Assembly: GCF_000025265.1 (NCBI RefSeq)
Contig: NC_013739.1
Span: 992,001 to 1,056,000, forward strand
DNA from: Conexibacter woesei DSM 14684
GTDB taxonomy: Bacteria; Actinomycetota; Thermoleophilia; Solirubrobacterales; Solirubrobacteraceae
DNA length: 64,000 nucleotides
Reading direction: 5' to 3'
Under the pieces are notes generated by a model. The model made no database searches, was not told the origin of the DNA, and worked only from the letters and a program-made list of their open reading frames with translations. Positions 63,370 through 64,000 of the stretch are shown one piece after another. The translations under genes and the position numbers were made by a program. The first letter of the stretch is position 1, and the number at the start of each line of letters is the position of its first letter.

Positions 63370-64000
63370 ATGAGTGATCAGGCGCCGCTGCGCGCGGACA
63401 ACCTGCTGGACGGGGTCGAGGCGACCCTCCGCCGCGTCGACGCCGACGCGTTCCGCGTCGTGCCGGTCCTCAGACAGGACGACGCCGCCGACGTCGGCGC
63501 GATCACGCGCGACCGCGCGCTCGCCGACGCCGCCGTCGAGGTGCTGCGCGCCGATCCCGCGCTCGACGCCGACTCCGTCACGCAGGAGCAGCAGCGCTTC
63601 CTGATGCGCTTCACCGATGCGCGCATCGCCGAGCTGGGCGCCGGGCTGGAGGAGGGCCGCCTCCCCGGCATGGAGACGCGCGACCTGCGCGCCGGCGAGC
63701 GAGCGATCGTCGACTTCTGCGACCCGAACGCGACGAAGGCGCTGCACATCGGCCACCTGCGCAACATCGCGCTCGGGCAGGCGATCTCCAGCGCGCTGAG
63801 AGCGGCGGGCGCGCACGTCGAACGCCAGAGCCACATCGGCGACGCCGGCCGCTCGATGGGCGAGGCGCTGGCCGGCTATCGGCGCTACGCGGAGCCTGGC
63901 ACGCCGGCCGAGGCGGGCGTCAAGAGCGACCAGTTCGTCGGCGACCTCTACGCCCGCTACGCGCGCGAGGAGAGCCCGATCGCGGACGTCGCCGACGAGG
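63370..64000 (+). CDS. ArgS-like class I aminoacyl-tRNA synthetase, 5' part (cut by window end)
   Basis: The first 210 residues are visible. An N-terminal ~110-residue region (Add1-like position) leads to the class I catalytic start VDFCDPNATKALHIGHLRNI, with the HIGH motif at ~126-129, as in arginyl-tRNA synthetase. The normally near-invariant GDWGTQFG after it is GDAGRSMG here, and the surrounding sequence is divergent, so it may be a paralogue rather than the housekeeping ArgS. It follows the tRNA-Arg(UCU) gene by 27 bp, so the two may be co-transcribed. The KMSKS region lies outside the window. Confidence 0.75.
   Translation, partial: MSDQAPLRADNLLDGVEATLRRVDADAFRVVPVLRQDDAADVGAITRDRALADAAVEVLRADPALDADSVTQEQQRFLMRFTDARIAELGAGLEEGRLPGMETRDLRAGERAIVDFCDPNATKALHIGHLRNIALGQAISSALRAAGAHVERQSHIGDAGRSMGEALAGYRRYAEPGTPAEAGVKSDQFVGDLYARYAREESPIADVADE

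Overview
The window is about 64 kb of very GC-rich, densely packed bacterial chromosome. Gene content points to a motile actinobacterium of the Thermoleophilia/Solirubrobacterales type (Conexibacter-like): a LAL-family LuxR regulator, exported Ig/FN3/OmpA-type proteins, an actinobacterial aconitase with a His-rich insert, a SlpD-type peptidase, TetR/LacI/GntR regulators, leaderless-looking promoters and frequent use of the Arg codon AGA. The taxonomic call is an inference from style, not from a marker gene. No rRNA, CRISPR array, transposase or prophage is visible.

Layout. 0-4 kb: end of a YhgE/Pip-type membrane protein, pyrF with an apparent frameshift, a sulfotransferase and small proteins. 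3.9-6.2 kb: a large exported Ig/OmpA protein. 6.3-10.8 kb: divergent acyl-CoA genes (thioesterase; enoyl-CoA hydratase plus a pair of acyl-CoA dehydrogenases) around a perfect operator-like palindrome. 10.9-14 kb: an exported protein, then a 72-bp direct repeat bracketing a lower-GC insert with one exported-protein gene next to a VOC gene. 14-20 kb: a DrrAB-like ABC exporter, a LuxR-LAL regulator and an FN3 protein. 19.8-22 kb: an autoregulated TetR and an MFS drug exporter. 22-26.2 kb: a polyphosphate operon (HD-domain/PPK1 fusion plus Ppx) behind a PHO-box-like promoter. 26.3-29.5 kb: CsbD stress protein, RpoD-like sigma factor, second MFS exporter, holin-like membrane protein. 29.6-38.2 kb: cell-surface polysaccharide genes. 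38.3-43.1 kb: aldehyde dehydrogenase and a glutarate module (CaiB-type CoA transferase, glutaryl-CoA dehydrogenase, GntR regulator). 43-49.4 kb: a LacI repressor divergent from a five-gene operon (ureohydrolase, nitrilase-family amidase, APC permease, metallophosphoesterase, nucleotidyltransferase-like protein). 49.9-52.5 kb: a chemoreceptor behind a FliA-type promoter. 52.6-63.2 kb: housekeeping genes (aconitase, TAP-type hydrolase, M42 peptidase, HAD phosphatase, SDR, EttA, J-domain/TPR protein). 63.3-64 kb: tRNA-Arg(UCU) followed by the start of a divergent ArgS-like synthetase.

Most interesting: the LacI-controlled guanidino-type operon; the HD-PPK1 fusion under a PHO-like box; the tRNA-Arg(UCU)/ArgS-like pair; the 72-bp repeat-bounded insert; and a chemoreceptor whose sensory half is rich in AGA codons while its signalling half has almost none. 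All functional statements rest on motif reading; no database search was run.
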